DNA of 64,000 bases from Cytophagales bacterium (GCA_004292855.1 RDXN01000042.1:1-64000); one strand, 5' to 3'. Counted from the stretch's first letter, positions 49,245-58,013 are shown. Program-made: numbers and translations. Notes: generated by a model from the sequence alone, not told the origin.

Positions 49245-50744
49245 ATGCCAACCATCCGCAAACTACTCGTTGCCAACCGGGGCGAAATTGCCCTGCGTAT
49301 CATGCGTACCTGCCGCGAAATGGGCATCCAAACCGTGGCCATTTACTCCGAGGTCGACCGGCACGCCCTACACGTGCGCTACGCCGACGAGGCCGTTTGC
49401 GTGGGTCCGGCCCCCTCGTCGGAGTCGTATCTGAAAGGCGACGTGATTATTGATGTATGCCGTCGGTTGGGGGTCGATGCAATTCACCCCGGCTACGGAT
49501 TTTTGTCGGAGAACGCCAATTTTGCCCGGATGGTCCGCGAGGCTGGCCTGCTGTTCGTTGGCCCCTCGCCCGAGAGTATCGAGGTCATGGGCAGCAAATT
49601 AGCCGCCAAAGCCGCTGTAGCTACCTACAATATTCCGATGGTGCCCGGCACGCCGTCGGCCATCACCGACCGGGCCGAAGCCAAAATCATTTCGGGGCAG
49701 ATTGGCTACCCCATTTTAATCAAAGCCAGTGCGGGCGGGGGTGGCAAAGGGATGCGGATTGTGGAAAACGACGACGAGTTCGACGAGCAGATGGACCGGG
49801 CTGTAAGCGAGGCCATCTCAGCGTTTGGTGATGGGTCGGTGTTTATCGAAAAATACGTCACCTCGCCCCGGCACGTCGAGATTCAGGTACTGGGCGATCA
49901 TCACGGCAACATCATTCACCTGTTCGAGCGGGAGTGTTCGGTGCAGCGTCGGCATCAGAAAGTGGTTGAAGAGGCTCCCTCGGCGGTGTTGACCCCCGAA
50001 ATCCGGGCCGAGATGGGCCGGTGTGCGGTCGACGTGGCCCGTGCCTGTGGCTACTACGGAGCCGGAACGGTCGAGTTCATCGTAGACGAGCAGCTCAATT
50101 TCTATTTTCTCGAAATGAACACCCGCTTGCAGGTCGAACACCCCGTTACGGAGCAGATTACGGGTGTCGACCTGGTGAAGCAAATGATCTATGTGGCCGA
50201 AGGTAAAGAACTTCAGATCAAGCAGGACGATTTACAGATCAAGGGGCACGCCGTGGAGGTGCGCGTATATGCCGAAGACCCCGCCAATAATTTTCTGCCC
50301 GACGTGGGTACGTTACAAACCTACGTGCGCCCGCAAGGCAACGGCGTGCGTGTAGACGATGGTTTTGAGCAGGGCATGGAGATCCCGATTTATTACGACC
50401 CCATGATTGCCAAACTCATCACGTACGGCAACGACCGCACGGAGGCCATCCAGAAAATGATTCGGGCCATCGACGAGTATCAGATTACGGGTGTCCAAAC
50501 GACCCTGCCGTTCTGCCAGTACGTAATGAAACACGAAGCGTTCACGTCGGGTAACTTCGACACCCACTTCGTAAACCGCTACTTCACCCCCGACGTCCTG
50601 AAGCCTGCCCCCGACGAAACTGAATTCCAATTAGCGGCAGTGCTAGCGGCACAGTTATTTGCCGACCGCAAACCGACAGCGGTCGGTCAAGCTGTAACCA
50701 CAGGGGTTGCCAAGAGCAAATGGCGCGAACGGCGGCTGGGTTGA
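49245..50744 (+). CDS. accC: Acetyl/propionyl-CoA carboxylase, biotin carboxylase subunit
   Basis: ATP-dependent carboxylation of biotin, the first half-reaction of acyl-CoA carboxylation. The 499-residue ATP-grasp protein has LLVANRGEIALRIMRTCREM, AIHPGYGFLSENANFARM, IKASAGGGGKGMRIVENDDE, RHVEIQVLGDHHGNIIHLFE, VEFIVDEQLNFYFLEMNTRL and the HPVTEQITGVDLV end of the active site. ATG 49245 fits the family best; ATG 49233 is also possible. A tail of about 40 residues (FQLAAVLAAQLFADRK onward) goes beyond E. coli AccC and is usual in acyl-CoA carboxylases with broader substrates. No BCCP gene is adjacent. Confidence 0.92.
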   Translation: MPTIRKLLVANRGEIALRIMRTCREMGIQTVAIYSEVDRHALHVRYADEAVCVGPAPSSESYLKGDVIIDVCRRLGVDAIHPGYGFLSENANFARMVREAGLLFVGPSPESIEVMGSKLAAKAAVATYNIPMVPGTPSAITDRAEAKIISGQIGYPILIKASAGGGGKGMRIVENDDEFDEQMDRAVSEAISAFGDGSVFIEKYVTSPRHVEIQVLGDHHGNIIHLFERECSVQRRHQKVVEEAPSAVLTPEIRAEMGRCAVDVARACGYYGAGTVEFIVDEQLNFYFLEMNTRLQVEHPVTEQITGVDLVKQMIYVAEGKELQIKQDDLQIKGHAVEVRVYAEDPANNFLPDVGTLQTYVRPQGNGVRVDDGFEQGMEIPIYYDPMIAKLITYGNDRTEAIQKMIRAIDEYQITGVQTTLPFCQYVMKHEAFTSGNFDTHFVNRYFTPDVLKPAPDETEFQLAAVLAAQLFADRKPTAVGQAVTTGVAKSKWRERRLG

Positions 50745-50771
50745 AATGCGTAATCTATTCTTTATTACATC

Positions 50772-50815
50772 CCGACGAACTCCAATTTCACTCCATAAAA
50801 ACCGGTGTTCGTCGG
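50772..50815. repeat. Inverted repeat after accC
   Basis: Perfect 9-bp arms CCGACGAAC (50772-50780) and GTTCGTCGG (50807-50815) around a 26-base spacer. No T run follows, so it is not a standard terminator. Confidence 0.7.
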
Positions 50816-50886
50816 AAACACTACGGATGGTCAATGTAGTCTGTTTAGGTTTGAAGCAGTTCCAATACTAAACAAACTACAGATTT

Positions 50887-51519
50887 ATGAAACGCTTCAT
50901 GCTCGCCATCACTTGCCTCGGACTCACGTTCCAAACAGTCGCTCAGGATTATTACGACACAACGCAACCGTCACCCCGCAAGCGGACCGGTCTTTCGGTA
51001 ACCGGCTTCAGCGGTGGTATGATGGAATTATCAAGAGTTAAAGGAAACTCCCTGCTGACGGCTGGCGGGGGCGGTGCCGCACTGTTCAACAAGCGGTTTT
51101 TTGTGGGTGGTTTTGGGCAGCGGACTCTTAACCCCGCGACGGTGCGGGCTAACAATCAGGCCTATAACCTGCATTTCACGACAGGTGGTTTGTGGGCAGG
51201 CTACTTATCGAAACCGGGCCGATTGCTCACGTTCCAGGTCGACACCCGTCTGGGCTGGACTCGTACGGGCGTATCGAACACGACTAGTTCGGCAAATGAG
51301 CGGTTTTATGTGTACAGTGGATTCATGGCAACGCCAACGGCAGGAGTGCAGATTAACGTAGCTCCGTTTGCACGAATCAATTTGTCGGGAGGGTATCGGT
51401 TCGCCACCAACGTCGATGTGCCTTTCTCCAACATGCCGGGTAGCTCGCCCGAACGGCTTGGCAACGCTGATTTTAACGGAGCCGTTGGGAGCATCTCGGT
51501 TATATTTGGCAGTTTCTAA
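50887..51519 (+). CDS. Exported beta-rich protein, probable outer-membrane protein
   Basis: A 210-residue protein of no firmly recognised family. A signal peptide (MLAITCLGLTFQTVAQ) is followed by a mature part with alternating polar and non-polar residues and Gly/aromatic-rich strands (FFVGGFGQRTLN, LHFTTGGLWAGYLS, FARINLSGGYRFATN) ending in SISVIFGSF, with an aromatic last residue as in barrel proteins. It is likely a small outer-membrane barrel. Single gene between the accC repeat and an aminotransferase promoter. Confidence 0.65.
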   Translation: MKRFMLAITCLGLTFQTVAQDYYDTTQPSPRKRTGLSVTGFSGGMMELSRVKGNSLLTAGGGGAALFNKRFFVGGFGQRTLNPATVRANNQAYNLHFTTGGLWAGYLSKPGRLLTFQVDTRLGWTRTGVSNTTSSANERFYVYSGFMATPTAGVQINVAPFARINLSGGYRFATNVDVPFSNMPGSSPERLGNADFNGAVGSISVIFGSF

Positions 51520-51563
51520 GTTTTAATTTTTTTAACGGTTAGCCTGTTACGCTGTAGGCTTCG

Positions 51564-51571
51564 TATCTTTG
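51564..51571 (+). promoter_or_regulatory. Putative -7 box for the aminotransferase gene
   Basis: TATCTTTG matches TAnnTTTG exactly, 59 bases before the start codon. A small hairpin AGCCT/AGGCT lies just upstream. Confidence 0.55.
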
Positions 51572-51630
51572 CGGTCGATTTGTTGTCAAAATTATAACTG
51601 GGCGACATTCCGCCGTTAATATACACCGTC

Positions 51631-52848
51631 ATGTCTGCAACACTCGAAGCCATCCAACCCCTTGCGGATCGGATCAACGCGTTGGAGGAATCCTCCACGC
51701 TGGCGATGACCAAGAAAGCCCGCGAGCTTGCCGCTCAGGGACACGCCGTAATCAGCCTCAGCGTTGGCGAGCCTGATTTTAAAACACCCGCACACATTTG
51801 CGATGCCGCCAAGAAAGCTATCGACGATGGGTTCCACGGTTATTCGCCTGTAGCTGGGTATCCTGATCTCCGCAAAGCCATTGCAGACAAGCTGAAACGG
51901 GACAACAATATCAACTGGAAACCCGAAAACATCGTGGTATCGACGGGGGCCAAGCACTCGTTGGCCAACGTGATTAGCACGCTTGTGAACCCCGGCGAGG
52001 AGGTCATTATTTTCGCGCCCTACTGGGTCAGCTATTCCGAAATGGTCAAACTGGCTGAGGGCCACACGATTGTTCTAGAAGGGGCATTCGACAATGATTT
52101 CAAGGTGACGCCCGAACAATTTGAGGCTGCCATCACTGACCGGACAAAGGTTGTCATGTTTGCCTCACCCAATAACCCGACCGGCTCGGTCTACACCGAA
52201 GCCGAACTCCGGGCAATTGGCGAGGTCGTGGCGCGGCACGAGAACCTGTACGTGCTTGCCGACGAAATCTACGAGTACATCAACTTCACGGACGAGGGCC
52301 ACTTTAGCATTGGCTCGATCCCCGGAATCCACGACCGCGTGATTACCGTGAACGGCGTGGCCAAAGGGTATGCCATGACCGGCTGGCGCGTGGGCTACAT
52401 CGGCGCGGCCAAATGGATTGCCGACGGAGTGGAGAAATTGCAGGGACAAGTAACATCAGGAACGAACTCAATCGCCCAAAAAGCAACCGTTGCGGCCTTG
52501 AACGGCCCGATGGAACCGACCCTCGCCATGACCGAAGCCTACAAGCGTCGGCGCGATTTAGTGGTAGGCCTACTGAAAGACATTCCCGGCTTCAAGGTAA
52601 ATACTCCAACGGGCGCGTTTTACGCCTTCCCCGACATCAGCGCGTATTACGGCACGTCGGACGGCACAACGACAATCAATGACTCCGACGATTTCTCAAC
52701 GTGGCTCCTCGAAACAGCTTACGTGGCAACCGTGGCTGGATCGGGCTTTGGGGCACCCAACTGCCTACGGATCAGCACGGCAGCATCGGACGAAAACCTC
52801 GTAGAAGCCGTTGGACGGATTAAAAAAGCAGTGGCAACGTTGAAATAG
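51631..52848 (+). CDS. Class I aminotransferase, aspartate aminotransferase type
   Basis: A 405-residue PLP-dependent aminotransferase of the I-gamma (prokaryotic aspartate aminotransferase) group, linking oxaloacetate/aspartate with glutamate. Visible: VISLSVGEPDFKTPAHICDA, YSPVAGYPDLRKAIADKL, FASPNNPTGSVYTEAELRAI, VLADEIYEYINFTDEGHFS and the PLP Lys in GVAKGYAMTGWRVGYIGAAK; the family usually has SKAYAMTGWR there. The C-terminal Arg is in NCLRISTAASDE. Its stop codon is immediately followed by a 12-bp perfect hairpin and a terminator. Confidence 0.92.
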   Translation: MSATLEAIQPLADRINALEESSTLAMTKKARELAAQGHAVISLSVGEPDFKTPAHICDAAKKAIDDGFHGYSPVAGYPDLRKAIADKLKRDNNINWKPENIVVSTGAKHSLANVISTLVNPGEEVIIFAPYWVSYSEMVKLAEGHTIVLEGAFDNDFKVTPEQFEAAITDRTKVVMFASPNNPTGSVYTEAELRAIGEVVARHENLYVLADEIYEYINFTDEGHFSIGSIPGIHDRVITVNGVAKGYAMTGWRVGYIGAAKWIADGVEKLQGQVTSGTNSIAQKATVAALNGPMEPTLAMTEAYKRRRDLVVGLLKDIPGFKVNTPTGAFYAFPDISAYYGTSDGTTTINDSDDFSTWLLETAYVATVAGSGFGAPNCLRISTAASDENLVEAVGRIKKAVATLK

Positions 52849-52915
52849 TAACACTGCCCGCAGGGCAGTGTTACAGAATAAAACTCTCAAGCCCGGCCCT
52901 GCGTCGGGCTTTTTT
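52848..52915 (+). terminator. Double hairpin terminator after the aminotransferase
   Basis: Hairpin 1 at 52848-52874: GTAACACTGCCC / GGGCAGTGTTAC, a perfect 12-bp stem with loop GCA that overlaps the last base of the stop codon. Hairpin 2 at 52890-52915: AGCCCG / CGGGCT followed by six T residues, the likely true terminator. Confidence 0.88.
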
Positions 52916-52959
52916 GTGTATCTTGACCAACGGCACCGGAGTAGCGACGGTGCATCATT

Positions 52960-53625
52960 ATGAGAGGAGCAAATCTGGATTTGTATTTGAGTGCGGGCTA
53001 TTTCCGAATGCAGCAAACTGTGTTTACCTGCCGGTTTGTATATTTCGAATCTGTGTTTAGCGGGGTACACTGGTTGCGCATCGACCTCGAACGCGCTCAA
53101 TTTGGCAAGAAACAGCGCGATTTGCTCAAGATTAAGCAGAAATTTAGCGTGGCCGTCCTACCCTTCATCTTGACCGCCGAACTCGAAACGCTGTATGCCC
53201 GGTATCGAAACGCCATTGATTTCGATGCGCCCGACACAGTCGAGAGTTCCCTGTTAAGTGGGTCGCTCACCAACGCATTTGATACGTACATGGTCCACAT
53301 CCGCGACGCGGGCAAACTAATTGCGGTGGGTATTTTCGATGATGGACTAGATTCTATCGCGGGCATCATGAATTTTTATGACCCCGACTATCGGAAATAC
53401 AGCCCCGGTAAAACGCTGATGCTTCTGAAGATGGAGTATGCCCGGCAGCAGCAAAAAACCTACTACTACCCCGGCTACATTGCCAGCAACTACCCCAAAC
53501 TAAACTATAAGCTATTCGCGTGCGAAGCCGCCACTGAAGTCTACGACGACTATACCGACACATGGCTTCCGTTTTCGTGGGATACGATCAATATGTTGCT
53601 CGAAGGAAATTTAAGCCGGTATTGA
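52960..53625 (+). CDS. Aminoacyl-tRNA--protein transferase family (ATE-like) protein
   Basis: A 221-residue protein of the arginine/leucyl-tRNA-protein transferase family in its Bacteroidota form, with a GNAT-like fold. The N-terminus reads GANLDLYLSAGYFRMQQTVF, then IRDAGKLIAVGIFDDGLDS, AGIMNFYDPDYRKYSPGKT and KTYYYPGYIASNYPKLNYKL, close to the pattern of this group. Family members conjugate an amino acid from charged tRNA to protein N-termini for degradation. The usual N-terminal Cys-rich part is shortened, so the activity is inferred. A REP-like pair of hairpins follows. Confidence 0.8.
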   Translation: MRGANLDLYLSAGYFRMQQTVFTCRFVYFESVFSGVHWLRIDLERAQFGKKQRDLLKIKQKFSVAVLPFILTAELETLYARYRNAIDFDAPDTVESSLLSGSLTNAFDTYMVHIRDAGKLIAVGIFDDGLDSIAGIMNFYDPDYRKYSPGKTLMLLKMEYARQQQKTYYYPGYIASNYPKLNYKLFACEAATEVYDDYTDTWLPFSWDTINMLLEGNLSRY

Positions 53626-53633
53626 TTCGCTCC

Positions 53634-53680
53634 CACCCGGTTAAAACCGGGTGCAATGGGTGAAAAGTCCCTGCGGGACT
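53634..53680. repeat. REP-like tandem hairpins before the PAP2 gene
   Basis: CACCCGGTT-AA-AACCGGGTG (53634-53653, 9-bp perfect stem), then AGTCCC-TGC-GGGACT (53666-53680, 6-bp perfect stem). No T run, so more like a dispersed REP element than a terminator. Confidence 0.75.
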
Positions 53681-53748
53681 GTGGCGGGTTATAGGCTTGA
53701 GAACTCCTGACAGTTTCGGAAATCAGGTATTGTTCCGATTTTTACGGC

Positions 53749-54375
53749 ATGATAACGCTGCTTCGGCAAAACCGCTTCTTTTTCATCGCCTACACGCTGC
53801 TGTTCATCGCGGTGGGGATTCTGCAACTCGTTTTCACGCAGGAAGAACTGATCCGGTGGGTCAACGCACACAATACCGTCGAGGGCGATTACTTCTTCCA
53901 ATACGCCACCTACCTGGGCGACGGCGTTTTTTTCGTAGGGATTATTTTGGTGTTTTTCATCTCCTCCCGGCGCAACGGACTACTAGCCCTAACGAGCTTT
54001 CTACTGTCGTCGGGCCTGTCGATTTTCCTGAAGCAGGTGGTGTTTCACGGTCGTCCGCGTCCGGCAATGGTCTTTGCCGATTCGCCCTGGAAATACCACG
54101 TAATCGAGGGGTTGAATATAGCCACGATCAACAGTTTCCCGTCGGGACACACGATCTCAGCGTTTGCCGTGTTCACCCTGTTTGCCCTGCTCGATGATCG
54201 CAAAAACCGGGGCTGGGTCTTTCTCATCCCTGCCGCGTTGGTGGGCTACTCACGGGTTTACCTGTTCCAGCACTTCGCGGTCGATGTGTTCGCGGGGAGC
54301 CTGATTGGGGTGTTATCGTCCGTGGTTACCGGAATCGTTCTGACTCGCGCACCTTTCGCTCGTCGCGCCGGATAG
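53749..54375 (+). CDS. PAP2-family membrane phosphatase
   Basis: A 208-residue integral membrane protein with about five helices and the three PAP2 acid-phosphatase motifs: KQVVFHGRPRP, INSFPSGHTISAFAVF and YSRVYLFQHFAVDVFAGS. Such enzymes remove phosphate from undecaprenyl pyrophosphate, phosphatidate or lipid A; the substrate here is not clear. Its 3' end overlaps the convergent DUF4293 gene by 50 bases, an unusually long overlap. Confidence 0.88.
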   Translation: MITLLRQNRFFFIAYTLLFIAVGILQLVFTQEELIRWVNAHNTVEGDYFFQYATYLGDGVFFVGIILVFFISSRRNGLLALTSFLLSSGLSIFLKQVVFHGRPRPAMVFADSPWKYHVIEGLNIATINSFPSGHTISAFAVFTLFALLDDRKNRGWVFLIPAALVGYSRVYLFQHFAVDVFAGSLIGVLSSVVTGIVLTRAPFARRAG

Positions 54376-54799
54376 CCCGGTTAGCGAGCGTGTTAAGTAC
54401 CAACGACGCGATGATGGCGTAGAAGCCCAGCAGGAAATTTCCCTGATCGGACTCGCTGCCAAATTCCCGTCCTTTGTAGAGCGTCATGTACAGGGTGATA
54501 CCCATAATACCGGTCATCAACAGGGAGTTTATCGCGCTCAGGAACGTTTGGCGCAGCCGATTGCGGTATTGCGTGATGGCATAGATGCAAATCACGGCCA
54601 CCGCCAACATAAGCAGTCCCAGATACCAAACGGGTGAAACAATTGTCGAAATCCCCGATTTCTCTGAATATTCGAGTGCGGTCAGCCGGGCAAGGTCAGC
54701 GGGGTTGGTGCCAAACTTTTGCCAGATCGGGTTCACCAGCGCAACGCCCATCGCTACGGCGATGAGAAACAAAAAGATGGTTTGAATTCGTTGTAACAT
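54326..54799 (-). CDS. DUF4293 membrane protein
   Basis: A 157-residue membrane protein with four hydrophobic helices (TIFLFLIAVAMGVALVNPIW first) and a charged Arg/Glu C-terminus (AIRRDERKVRESERFR), matching the Bacteroidota-specific DUF4293 family of unknown function. The C-terminal charged tail lies in the 50-base overlap with the PAP2 gene. A -7 box (TAATTTTG, minus strand, 54804-54811) ends four bases before the start codon, suggesting a leaderless mRNA. Confidence 0.87.
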   Translation of the reverse strand: MLQRIQTIFLFLIAVAMGVALVNPIWQKFGTNPADLARLTALEYSEKSGISTIVSPVWYLGLLMLAVAVICIYAITQYRNRLRQTFLSAINSLLMTGIMGITLYMTLYKGREFGSESDQGNFLLGFYAIIASLVLNTLANRAIRRDERKVRESERFR

Positions 54800-54803
54800 A
54801 CCG

Positions 54804-54811
54804 CAAAATTA
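54804..54811 (-). promoter_or_regulatory. Putative -7 box for the DUF4293 gene, abutting the start codon
   Basis: TAATTTTG on the minus strand, four bases from the ATG at 54799. The same geometry is seen at murD and bioA. Confidence 0.55.
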
Positions 54812-54839
54812 CCACCTTTATGGAAAACACAAGCCCCTT

Positions 54840-56321
54840 ATGTACCTTCTCGGATTCGACCTGGGCAGTTCGTCTGTCAAAGCCTGTCTGATTGATGCCG
54901 ACACAGGCGCGGCTGTCGCGTCGGCGTTTTTTCCCAAAACCGAAATGCCCATCGAAGCCCCGGAGCCGGGCTTTGCCGAACAAGACCCCGCCCGCTGGTG
55001 GGAGAACGCCTGCCTGGCCTCAAATGAGGTCATGAAACAGGCCAACGCCCACCCCGGCGACGTAAAAGCCATCGGTATTTCCTACCAAATGCACGGCCTG
55101 GTCGTGGTCGATAAAGCCGGGAACGTGTTGCGCCCGTCGATTATCTGGTGCGACAGCCGGGCCGTGCCCTACGGCAACGCGGCCTTCGACGCACTCGGTG
55201 CCGACCGGACTATGCACCACCTGCTCAACTCGCCGGGCAACTTCACGGCCGCCAAACTCGCCTGGGTGAAGGCCAATGAACTGCACATCTACAGCCAAAT
55301 CGACAAGATTATGCTCCCCGGCGATTATCTGGCAGCCCGCATGACTGGCGAGTGGGTCACAACCGCGTCGGGGTTGTCGGAGGGGACGCTCTGGGACTTT
55401 CAGCACAGTCAGCCTGCCGAGTTTCTGATGAATTATTTTGGGTTCGATGCCTCACTGCTGCCCCAAATCCGGCCCACGTTTGCCCCTCAAGGCGAATTGT
55501 CGGCATCGGCGGCTACCGAGTTGGGGCTGGCTGCGGGCACACCCGTGACCTACCGCGCGGGCGATCAACCCAACAACGCGCTCTCGCTGAATGTGGTGGA
55601 ACCGGGGCAAATTGCCGCTACGGCGGGCACGTCGGGCGTGGTGTATGGCGTGAGCGATCAGGCCAAATACGACCGTGAATCCCGCGTTAACACGTTCCTC
55701 CACGTGAGCCACACACCCGAAGCCCCGCGCTATGGGGTGCTGATGTGCGTGAACGGCACGGGCATCCTGAATAGCTGGCTCCGCAACACGGTCCTGCAAA
55801 AAAGTATTGGCTACGACCAAATGAACGAACTGGCCCAACACGCGCCGGTTGGGGCCGATGGCCTGAGTTGCCTGCCGTTCGGTAACGGGGCCGAGCGCAT
55901 TCTGGCCAACCGCGATCTGGGCGCATCGTTTCAGGGCTTGCAACTGAACCGACATGGGTTGCCGCACATGCTCCGGGCCGCGCAGGAGGGTATCGTTTTC
56001 GCGCTTTATTACGGTATGGAGATTATGCAGCAAGTGGGCGTCGGCCTGCGAACTATCCGCACGGGCGAAGCCAATATGATGCTCAGCCCGCTTTTCCGCG
56101 ACACGCTTGCCAACCTGAGCGGCTGCGTGATCGAATTATACAACACCGACGGGGCGCAGGGAGCCGCACGCGGAGCCGGTTTGGGTTTGGGACATTACAA
56201 GAGCTACACCGAAGCCTTCGCGGGCCTGCACATCACAAAAACCATCGAACCCGACGCCCGCGTACAACAGGCATACCGGGAGGCCTACGAGCGGTGGTCG
56301 GAAGCGTTAGGGAAGGCATAA
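54840..56321 (+). CDS. xylB: Xylulokinase
   Basis: Phosphorylates D-xylulose to xylulose 5-phosphate, feeding the pentose phosphate pathway. The 493-residue FGGY kinase opens LLGFDLGSSSVKACLIDADT, with GISYQMHGLVVVDKAGNVLR, SIIWCDSRAVPYG, KIMLPGDYLAARMTGEW, YRAGDQPNNALSLNVVEPG and ATAGTSGVVYGV. All domains are complete. xylA, its normal operon partner, lies 1.7 kb downstream in the same direction, with the methyltransferase and HNH genes between them. Confidence 0.93.
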   Translation: MYLLGFDLGSSSVKACLIDADTGAAVASAFFPKTEMPIEAPEPGFAEQDPARWWENACLASNEVMKQANAHPGDVKAIGISYQMHGLVVVDKAGNVLRPSIIWCDSRAVPYGNAAFDALGADRTMHHLLNSPGNFTAAKLAWVKANELHIYSQIDKIMLPGDYLAARMTGEWVTTASGLSEGTLWDFQHSQPAEFLMNYFGFDASLLPQIRPTFAPQGELSASAATELGLAAGTPVTYRAGDQPNNALSLNVVEPGQIAATAGTSGVVYGVSDQAKYDRESRVNTFLHVSHTPEAPRYGVLMCVNGTGILNSWLRNTVLQKSIGYDQMNELAQHAPVGADGLSCLPFGNGAERILANRDLGASFQGLQLNRHGLPHMLRAAQEGIVFALYYGMEIMQQVGVGLRTIRTGEANMMLSPLFRDTLANLSGCVIELYNTDGAQGAARGAGLGLGHYKSYTEAFAGLHITKTIEPDARVQQAYREAYERWSEALGKA

Positions 56322-56365
56322 CTTGCCGTATAAAAGGCTATCATTGCAAAAAGCTACATGGAACA

Positions 56366-57361
56366 ATGTCAAAGCTCACTTCTCTGGAAATTTGTGCAGG
56401 AGCAGGCGGTCAGGCGTTAGGACTTGAATTAGCCGGATTTGAACATACTGCTTTAATTGAGATCGAGCCGTTGGCATGTCAGACATTGTTATTGAATCGC
56501 CCCAGTTGGAACGTTATCAATAAGGATGTAAAAGCTTTTAGTGCTACTCCGTTTTTTGGAGAGATTGATCTTTTGGCTGGCGGGGTTCCCTGTCCTCCTT
56601 TCTCCATAGCTGGCAAACAATTAGGTCAGCTCGATGAGCGCGATTTATTTCCAGACGCCATTCGGCTTGCCAAAGAATGCAACCCGCGTGCTATCCTGTT
56701 AGAAAATGTCCGTGGTATACTCGACCCAAAATTCAAATTATATCGGCGGGAGATTTTGGCAGAACTCCGAAAACTAGGCTACTTCTGCGATTGGCGAGTA
56801 CTGCAAGCTTCTGATTATGGGGTATCCCAGTTACGACCGAGAGCTATTCTTGTGGGTTTGAAGGAGCCGTTTTGTGAATATTTTGAATGGCCCAACGCTC
56901 ATCAACAAAAACCGATTTCGGTCGGAGAATTGCTGTTACAGGAGATGCGGTCAGGCGGATGGAAACAGGCAGAGCAATGGGCAGATTTGGCGACGGGGAT
57001 CGCACCCACATTGGTGGGTGACTCCAAAAAACATGGTGGGGCCGATTTAGGCCCAACTCGCGCCAAGAAAGCGTGGGCTTCGCTTGGCGTCGATGGCAAA
57101 GGGTTAGCAGATGCTCCACCTGGTCCCGATTTCACTGGCAATCCTCGATTGACCTTAAAAATGACAGCACTTGTTCAGGGATTCCCCGCCGACTGGCAAT
57201 TTGTTGGGAAAAAGACCCCTGCTTATCGGCAAGTCGGCAACGCTTTTCCCCCTCCCGTTGCTAAGGCGGTTGGATTAGCTATCAAAAACGCGCTTACAAG
57301 TGGAAAACAAAGAAAAGAAAACCGGCTCCAAAGAGAAGTTGAGAGTCTTTTTGCTGAATAA
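56366..57361 (+). CDS. DNA (cytosine-5) methyltransferase of a type II restriction-modification cassette
   Basis: A 331-residue C5 methyltransferase. Motif I is LEICAGAGGQALGLELAGF; the catalytic Cys of motif IV is in GGVPCPPFSIAGKQLG (about residue 75); motif VI is ILLENVRG; motif VIII is SQLRPRAILVG; a target-recognition region runs from about 185 to 290; motif X is YRQVGNAFPPPVAKAVG. The frame opens at 56294, but the ATG at 56366 is the family start. The DNA is less GC-rich than its flanks (about 47% against 62% in sampled 60-base lines), suggesting acquisition. An HNH gene overlaps its 3' end by 62 bases. Confidence 0.93.
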   Translation: MSKLTSLEICAGAGGQALGLELAGFEHTALIEIEPLACQTLLLNRPSWNVINKDVKAFSATPFFGEIDLLAGGVPCPPFSIAGKQLGQLDERDLFPDAIRLAKECNPRAILLENVRGILDPKFKLYRREILAELRKLGYFCDWRVLQASDYGVSQLRPRAILVGLKEPFCEYFEWPNAHQQKPISVGELLLQEMRSGGWKQAEQWADLATGIAPTLVGDSKKHGGADLGPTRAKKAWASLGVDGKGLADAPPGPDFTGNPRLTLKMTALVQGFPADWQFVGKKTPAYRQVGNAFPPPVAKAVGLAIKNALTSGKQRKENRLQREVESLFAE

Positions 57362-57889
57362 TGTTGGCGTACTGCTCGACTCCAACACACTGAGTCGGGT
57401 AGCGGGGTCAAGTGAGTGGGCGAGACGCATCCGCGAGCTTCGGAACGAAGAGGGCTACGATATACAAACCCACAAGGACCGCAGTGATCTCAAACCGGGA
57501 CAGTATATCTTGGCTTCATTGAATCGAAAAGATGTCTATGAACGAGCCATTTCTAAAGAGACGCGGGCCTTTGTCATCGACCCGGATGGGAACACCTGTC
57601 AGATGTGCGGAGTAGCAGCCGGGGAAATCCACCCCTTCGATGGGCGTTTGGCTCACATGCAGTTGGGACACATTCTTGACAAATCGAAGGGGGAAATGAC
57701 GAGGCTACAAATCTACGTTTGCTCTGCTCGGTCTGTAACGAAGGTGCATCGAATCTGACGCTTATACGACCCGATTCGATCAGCTTGATGATACAGGTAC
57801 GCCGTGCCCCCACCAAAGTGCAACTAGATGTGCTGGATTGGTTGATGAAGAAGTTTCCGCAGAAGGTTCGCGAAATTCTGGCTAAATAG
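57300..57889 (+). pseudogene. HNH restriction endonuclease, frameshifted at a G5 tract
   Basis: The likely nuclease partner of the methyltransferase. From a GTG at 57300 the frame gives a winged-helix-like N-terminus (SEWARRIRELRNEEGYDIQT), zinc pair CQMC (about residue 100) and LGHILDKSKG, then ends early at 57758. After the GGGGG at 57689-57693 the shifted frame reads GNDEATNLRLLCSVCNEGAS and on to a stop at 57889, restoring the HNH Asn and second CxxC. Six G residues instead of five would give one open frame of about 196 residues. It is therefore a broken, phase-variable, or mis-sequenced gene. Confidence 0.82.
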
Positions 57890-57966
57890 AGTTACTGGAA
57901 CGAGCATTCCTTACACCCCAGCACCTGTAACGGTGAACTTTGTCCCCTTTCCTGCTTTACCCAAAC

Positions 57967-57986
57967 GAACGGCTAACCTGCCGTTC
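57967..57986. repeat. Small hairpin upstream of xylA
   Basis: Perfect 7-bp arms GAACGGC / GCCGTTC with a six-base loop, 27 bases before the xylA start. Possible leader or operator. Confidence 0.4.
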
Positions 57987-58000
57987 TGAATACAACTAAC

Positions 58001-58008
58001 TATTCTTG
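58001..58008 (+). promoter_or_regulatory. Possible -7 box for xylA
   Basis: TATTCTTG, one mismatch from TAnnTTTG, five bases before the xylA ATG: the same close spacing as at murD, bioA and the DUF4293 gene. Confidence 0.35.
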
Positions 58009-58013
58009 CTTCT

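Noticed and set aside
56294-57889. The methyltransferase/HNH segment as a transposon or integron
   Set aside because: No transposase, integrase, terminal inverted repeat or target duplication could be seen at its edges.
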